Assembly (NCBI GenBank): GCA_964624075.1
Contig: CAZUWH010000001.1
Coordinates: 62,001 to 126,000 of the forward strand
DNA: 64,000 nucleotides
Direction of reading: 5' to 3'
Source of the DNA: CAZUWH01 sp964624075
Lineage (GTDB): Bacteria > Pseudomonadota > Alphaproteobacteria > Rhodospirillales > Rhodospirillaceae
Shown: piece by piece, positions 60,486 to 64,000 of the stretch
Layout: each line of letters begins with the position of its first letter
Numbering within the stretch: position 1 is the stretch's first letter
Position numbers and translations under genes: made by a program
Notes under the pieces: model-generated
Seen by the model: the letters and a program-made list of their open reading frames with translations, nothing else
The model's database searches: none
What the model was told of the DNA's origin: nothing

Positions 60486-60737
60486 ATGGCAAAAGAAAAC
60501 GAGGCTGATGGTCATCGGCCTACAGGATTGCAGATTGTCACGACCATTGGGCTTGGCGTGACGAGTCTGATTCTCTACCTGCTTCTTTTCAGATATGAAC
60601 GCGAGCTTCTTGATCTGTCCGGAAGAGGAGGGTGGTCATTCATCATTCCGATTACAATTGCCTTCGTCTTCTCGTTTGTGCATGGAATATTTACGAGCAA
60701 CTTCTGGGATGTGTTGGGCGTCAAAGCCAGGAAATGA
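60486..60737 (+). CDS. Small two-helix membrane protein beside a TSUP gene
   Basis: An 83-residue protein with a polar start, two membrane helices (IVTTIGLGVTSLILYLLLF and FIIPITIAFVFSFVHGIF) and a C-terminus FTSNFWDVLGVKARK. Its function is not established. It lies 64 bases before the TSUP exporter gene on the same strand, with ggagaaacagggg as ribosome binding site, which suggests a role tied to that transporter. Confidence 0.75.
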   Translation: MAKENEADGHRPTGLQIVTTIGLGVTSLILYLLLFRYERELLDLSGRGGWSFIIPITIAFVFSFVHGIFTSNFWDVLGVKARK

Positions 60738-60801
60738 CCGCCCCGGCGACAGTCATTGACAGCAACCGCAAAACAACTTTCTTGCACGGAAGGATAAGAC
60801 T

Positions 60802-61896
60802 GTGGATTCGGTGACGAGCTTTGCTGACACGCTTCCCTATATGCTTGGGTCAACCAACATCATCTATCTTTTTCTTGTCGGTTTCGTAGGCGGCTTGGTG
60901 AGCGGTTTCATCGGTTCGGGAGGGGCCTTTGTTCTGACACCGGCCATGATGAGCATGGGCGTGCCGGGAATCATCGCCGTGGCTAGCAACATGTGCCACA
61001 AGTTCCCCAAGGCCATGGTTGGGGCCATCAAGCGCGCTAAGTATGGACAGGTGGATCTCAAGCTTGGTCTCATCATGGGGGTTTCGGCAGAAGCGGGGGT
61101 GCTGTATGGTGTCCATATCCAGGAAATGATCAAGAAAAGCTTCGGTGACGCCGGTTCCAACCTGTACGTCAGCGTGGCTTTCGTCATAGTGCTTGCTATT
61201 ATCGGCGGGTATGTCCTGTATGACGTCTACAGAACGCATCGCATGGGCATGACCCATGTCGAAGAAAAAGCGGGACGGCTGGCCCTGTGGGTCCAGTCCA
61301 TCAACATCCCCGGTACGATGATCTATCTGAAAAGCATCAAGGCGCACGTCTCTTTCCTGGTCACAATTCCCATGGGTTTTGCGACCGGCATGCTGGCTGC
61401 CACCATTGCCGTGGGAGGGTTCATCGGCGTGCCGTCGATGATCTATCTGCTGGGCCTGCCCAGTCTGATGGCTTCTGCCACGGAGCTGGTTGTCGCTTTT
61501 GTCATGGGACTCGGCGGCACGATCAAGTTCGCCTGGAGCGGCTATGTCGATATCCGTCTGGCCATGATCATTCTCGCAGGGTCGCTGTTTGGCATCCAGC
61601 TTGGTGCCATTGGCACCACCTATGTCAAGCCTTACATGATCAAGGTCGTCATGGGTGTGATCATGGTGATGATACTGGTGAGTCGCGCTTTCGTGGTACC
61701 AGTCTACATGGCAGAGCTGGCATTGATTGCACCTTTTACCTCAGAAACGGTGACGTTTCTCAGGGATGTGAGCTTTGCCATTATGATCCTGGCGCTGATG
61801 ATCGGAGCGGGAATCATCCTGTGGTCGTTGTTCAAAGGTATGCGCGAGCACCAGGCGCGGCACGAAATGATGGAAGAGCCGACGGCAGCAGATTGA
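60802..61896 (+). CDS. TSUP family (TauE/SafE) anion exporter
   Basis: TSUP proteins move sulfite, sulfonates or other small organic anions across the inner membrane. The 364-residue protein has about eight to nine helices. Two related halves each begin with a glycine-rich helix: YLFLVGFVGGLVSGFIGSGG with GGAFVLTPAMM, and GMLAATIAVGGFIGVPSMIY. The cytoplasmic loop between them is longer than usual (near residues 140-180). The substrate cannot be told. The start is GTG 60802; aaggataagact precedes it. A perfect 19-bp hairpin follows the gene at 62038-62080. Confidence 0.88.
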   Translation: MDSVTSFADTLPYMLGSTNIIYLFLVGFVGGLVSGFIGSGGAFVLTPAMMSMGVPGIIAVASNMCHKFPKAMVGAIKRAKYGQVDLKLGLIMGVSAEAGVLYGVHIQEMIKKSFGDAGSNLYVSVAFVIVLAIIGGYVLYDVYRTHRMGMTHVEEKAGRLALWVQSINIPGTMIYLKSIKAHVSFLVTIPMGFATGMLAATIAVGGFIGVPSMIYLLGLPSLMASATELVVAFVMGLGGTIKFAWSGYVDIRLAMIILAGSLFGIQLGAIGTTYVKPYMIKVVMGVIMVMILVSRAFVVPVYMAELALIAPFTSETVTFLRDVSFAIMILALMIGAGIILWSLFKGMREHQARHEMMEEPTAAD

Positions 61897-62037
61897 AAGG
61901 GAGACTGTCTTGCCTGGAACGATGCTTTCACCCTGAAGGGGTTGGGGAGGCGTATTTGCCTGTGAATGATGGCCTTCGTGTTCCGTAGTTGGCGTTCAGG
62001 GCACCAGAATCATGTCTCTTACGATTTCCCTGCTCCT

Positions 62038-62080
62038 CCCCCTACCCGTCCCTCTCGATGGGAGAGGGACGGGTAGGGGG
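62038..62080. terminator. Perfect 19-bp hairpin downstream of the TSUP gene
   Basis: Arms at 62038-62056 and 62062-62080 are exact reverse complements (core ctacccgtccctctc), with loop gatgg. No U run follows, so it may be a REP-like element as much as a terminator. The 61897-62199 gap holds a further weaker ccctctc/gagaggg inverted repeat near 62152-62172. Confidence 0.7.
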
Positions 62081-62199
62081 CATCCGCTTGAATGTAGAAC
62101 CAGTTGCGGGATTAGAATAGAGGCTTGCCTATGGACACTTCCAAGAGCCCTCTCTCCGCTCTAAGGGAGAGGGCGAGAGGGGCTCCTGGCGGTGTCCGC

Positions 62200-62436
62200 A
62201 TGCGGCGGTGGGCAATGCTGGCAGCGGGATGGGGGCTGGTCGGGCTGGGCGTGTTGGGACTGGTATTGCCGGTATTACAAGGGGTGTTGTTTCTGGCTAT
62301 TGGCGGCACCATTCTCGCCAACGAATCCCCATGGGTGCGAGTACGATTGTACCTTCTGAAACGCCGTTATCCGCAAGTTGCCGCCCGGTTCGACAGGGTT
62401 GTCAGGAGAGCGCGACAACGGGGCTGGATCAGGTGA
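62200..62436 (+). CDS. Small membrane protein (DUF454/PGPGW-like)
   Basis: A 78-residue protein with two hydrophobic helices: LAAGWGLVGLGVLGLVLPVL and GVLFLAIGGTILANESP, then a basic tail (LYLLKRRYPQVAARFDRVVRRARQR). The glycine-rich first helix with a Leu-Pro-Val-Leu-Gln-Gly turn resembles DUF454/PGPGW proteins; function unknown. The frame is open upstream, but 62131-62199 overlaps a palindromic repeat, so ATG 62200 is used. ATG 62131 is an alternative start. Confidence 0.7.
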   Translation: MRRWAMLAAGWGLVGLGVLGLVLPVLQGVLFLAIGGTILANESPWVRVRLYLLKRRYPQVAARFDRVVRRARQRGWIR

Positions 62437-62451
62437 GGGAGCCGGGAAGCG

Positions 62452-62658
62452 ATGATCGTACCGTTTCGGAACAAAAGGAATCCCGGCAGCCTGTCGCCAT
62501 GTGTCGGTGTATGTGTCATGGACGAAGACAAGGGATGGTGCAAAGGCTGCTACCGCACCTTGCATGAAATCACTGTGTGGGGAGCGCTGACGCTGGTGGA
62601 ACGGCGCAAAATTCTGTTGGTAGTGACCCACCGTCGTATCGGAGAGCGTCAGCCGTGA
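62452..62658 (+). CDS. DUF1289 family protein
   Basis: A 68-residue protein with the four-cysteine pattern SPCVGVCVMDEDKGWCKGCYRTLHEITVW typical of DUF1289 (Cys-x3-Cys and Cys-x2-Cys), probably a small metal-binding site. Function is unknown. It lies 15 bases after the small membrane protein gene and just before the RluA-type synthase gene, so these probably form one transcription unit. Confidence 0.88.
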   Translation: MIVPFRNKRNPGSLSPCVGVCVMDEDKGWCKGCYRTLHEITVWGALTLVERRKILLVVTHRRIGERQP

Positions 62659-62734
62659 GACAACCGGGATCCCGCGAGTCCTGGAGCGGGAATCGTTCTA
62701 CGAATTGCCCAGACAGCTCCCGCCAGGACAGGAT

Positions 62735-63475
62735 ATGACCATGCCTTTCTGCGAGGGAGCAAACGATTCTGGTCTAGCTGGACGCGTGTTGTATCGCGAT
62801 GCCATGATGCTGATTCTCAACAAGCCGGCCGGCATGCCGGTGCATGCCGGACCGAGCGGGGAGATCACCCTGGAACATGGTCTTGACAGCCTGCGATTTG
62901 GCCTGCCCACGAGGCCGGGCCTGGCCCATCGGCTCGATCGCGATACTAGCGGCTGCCTGGTACTGGGCCGCCACCGCCGGGCGCTGCGGCGGCTGGGTCA
63001 GCTTTTCATCGCGCGTCGGGTGGAAAAGACCTACTGGGCGGTGGTGCAGGGCGAACCGGACGATGCCGTTGGAACCATCGACCTGCCGCTTGCCAAAGTT
63101 TCCCTGCACAAGTCACGCTGGCAGATGAAGGTGGATACGACCGTAGGACAGACAGCCATCACTGACTATCGGGTGGTTGCACGCCGCGGCGGTCTGACGT
63201 GGCTTGCACTTCATCCACGCACCGGTCGCACCCATCAGATTCGGGTGCATTGTGCCGCTCTGGGATGTCCAGTTCTGGGCGATGCCGTTTATGGCAGCGG
63301 CGGCCGCGAGCCCTTGCATCTCCATGCCCGATCCATCGCAGTGCCGCTGTATCCCCGACGGCCGCCCATTACGGCTTCCGCACCGGTACCGCCTCACCTG
63401 GAAGACCGCTTGCGCCAGCTTGGTTATCAGGAGGCTGTGGCGACAGACGATGTCCTTTACACGCCCCGTTCATGA
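62735..63475 (+). CDS. RluA family pseudouridine synthase
   Basis: These enzymes make pseudouridine in rRNA or tRNA. The 246-residue protein has the RluA motif II HRLDRDTSGCLVLGR with the catalytic aspartate, then RRVEKTYWAVVQGEP, ALHPRTGRTHQIRVH and GCPVLGDAVYG. There is no S4 domain. The specific RNA site is not predictable. ATG 62735 follows acaggat; ATG 62741 and an upstream frame to 62705 are alternatives. It overlaps the queE start by four bases. Confidence 0.92.
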   Translation: MTMPFCEGANDSGLAGRVLYRDAMMLILNKPAGMPVHAGPSGEITLEHGLDSLRFGLPTRPGLAHRLDRDTSGCLVLGRHRRALRRLGQLFIARRVEKTYWAVVQGEPDDAVGTIDLPLAKVSLHKSRWQMKVDTTVGQTAITDYRVVARRGGLTWLALHPRTGRTHQIRVHCAALGCPVLGDAVYGSGGREPLHLHARSIAVPLYPRRPPITASAPVPPHLEDRLRQLGYQEAVATDDVLYTPRS

Positions 63476-64000
63476 CCTACAGTATCAAAGAAATCGTCTA
63501 CACGCTGCAAGGGGAGGGCGCCCAGACCGGTCGCGCGGCTGTTTTCTGCCGCTTTTCCGGCTGCAATCTGTGGAACGGTCGCGAACAAGACCGGGCGGAC
63601 GCCCTGTGCCGGTTCTGCGATACCGATTTTTTCGGTACCGATGGCCCGGGCGGTGGCCGCTATCCGGAGGCTGACCACCTGACTGCCGCCATTGTCGACC
63701 GCTGGCCGGGAACCGGTAGCACACCTTACGTCGTCTGTACAGGGGGAGAGCCGCTCCTGCAGCTCGATGCAGCGTTGATCGCCGCGTTGCGGGGGCGTGG
63801 TTTTGCCGTAGCGGTGGAAACCAACGGCACCCGACCGCTGCCCCCTGGTCTTGACTGGGTGTGCGTCAGCCCTAAGGCCGGCGTTCCCCTGGTCCTGACC
63901 GAGGGCAATGAGCTGAAACTGGTATTTCCGCAGGAAAATCTGGACCCGGCCCGGTTCAGCAGTCTAGGGTTCTATCATTTCTTCCTTCAACCAAGGGATG
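63472..64000 (+). CDS. queE: 7-carboxy-7-deazaguanine synthase (partial, runs off the window)
   Basis: QueE is the radical SAM enzyme that forms 7-carboxy-7-deazaguanine in queuosine synthesis. The visible 176 residues begin TYSIKEIVYTLQGEGAQTGR, with the iron-sulfur cysteines Cys31, Cys46 and Cys49 in a CX14CXXC pattern (CNLWNGREQDR and CRFCDTDF), VVCTGGEPLLQLD and VAVETNGTRPLP. The long spacing between the first and second cysteine is the known QueE variant of the radical SAM motif. ATG 63472 overlaps the upstream stop as ATGA. Confidence 0.94.
   Translation, partial: MTYSIKEIVYTLQGEGAQTGRAAVFCRFSGCNLWNGREQDRADALCRFCDTDFFGTDGPGGGRYPEADHLTAAIVDRWPGTGSTPYVVCTGGEPLLQLDAALIAALRGRGFAVAVETNGTRPLPPGLDWVCVSPKAGVPLVLTEGNELKLVFPQENLDPARFSSLGFYHFFLQPRD

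Noticed and set aside
1..64000. Insertion sequences, prophage or tRNA genes
   Set aside because: No transposase, integrase, phage structural gene or tRNA cloverleaf was recognised on either strand, although small RNAs could have been missed by eye.

Overview
The window is GC-rich chromosomal DNA from an alphaproteobacterium. Gene order and protein features (yggT-yggU-folD, hisF-hisE-hinT, a complete dcw cluster ending in lpxC, purQ-purL, COQ9, rpsO-pnp, glnD, tatABC-serS-surE-pcm, dsbA-smc, a longer alphaproteobacterial RidA) point to the Rhodospirillales or a near relative. This placement is inference from gene content; no rRNA or tRNA is visible to anchor it.

Layout. 1-3376 (+): end of yggT, yggU, folD, hisF, hisE, hinT. 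3489-23704 (-): the division and cell-wall cluster in the order mraZ, rsmH, ftsL, ftsI, murE, murF, mraY, murD, ftsW, murG, murC, murB, ddl, ftsQ, ftsA, ftsZ, lpxC, with eight four-base stop/start overlaps and a mraZ promoter overlaid by phased GGG boxes. 23850-29040: a repeat-rich stretch with nadK, a small methyltransferase, a broken 1-phosphofructokinase gene and a rhodanese. 29040-34484 (-): uvrD-type helicase, purL, purQ. 34780-37240 (-): two decayed genes, a membrane protein with one in-frame stop and a Ser/Thr kinase-like gene. 37664-42488 (+): COQ9, rpmG, truB, rpsO, pnp. 42900-45671 (-): glnD. 46089-53432 (+): tatABC, serS, surE, pcm, ridA-like, DUF420 and a two-subunit, non-standard heme-copper oxidase. 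53746-57930: dsbA, a wrecked smc gene and a wrecked PAS histidine kinase gene. 58190-64000 (+): an LpxL-type acyltransferase framed by an inverted pair of a dispersed repeat, a possible structured RNA with a strong terminator, a small membrane protein with a TSUP exporter, three small genes, an RluA-type synthase and the start of queE.

Two themes stand out. First, gene decay: at least five pseudogenes (fruK/pfkB, Ser/Thr kinase, membrane protein, smc, histidine kinase) lie among intact core genes, as in a lineage undergoing genome reduction. The smc gene is broken, and scpA/scpB, which usually precede tatA in alphaproteobacteria, are not at that position, so the SMC-ScpAB condensin may be lost or moved. 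Second, intergenic DNA is full of dispersed repeats and perfect GC-rich hairpins. At least three repeat families can be told apart; one has six recognisable copies, two of which frame the acyltransferase gene as inverted repeats. No CRISPR array, prophage, transposase or tRNA was recognised.
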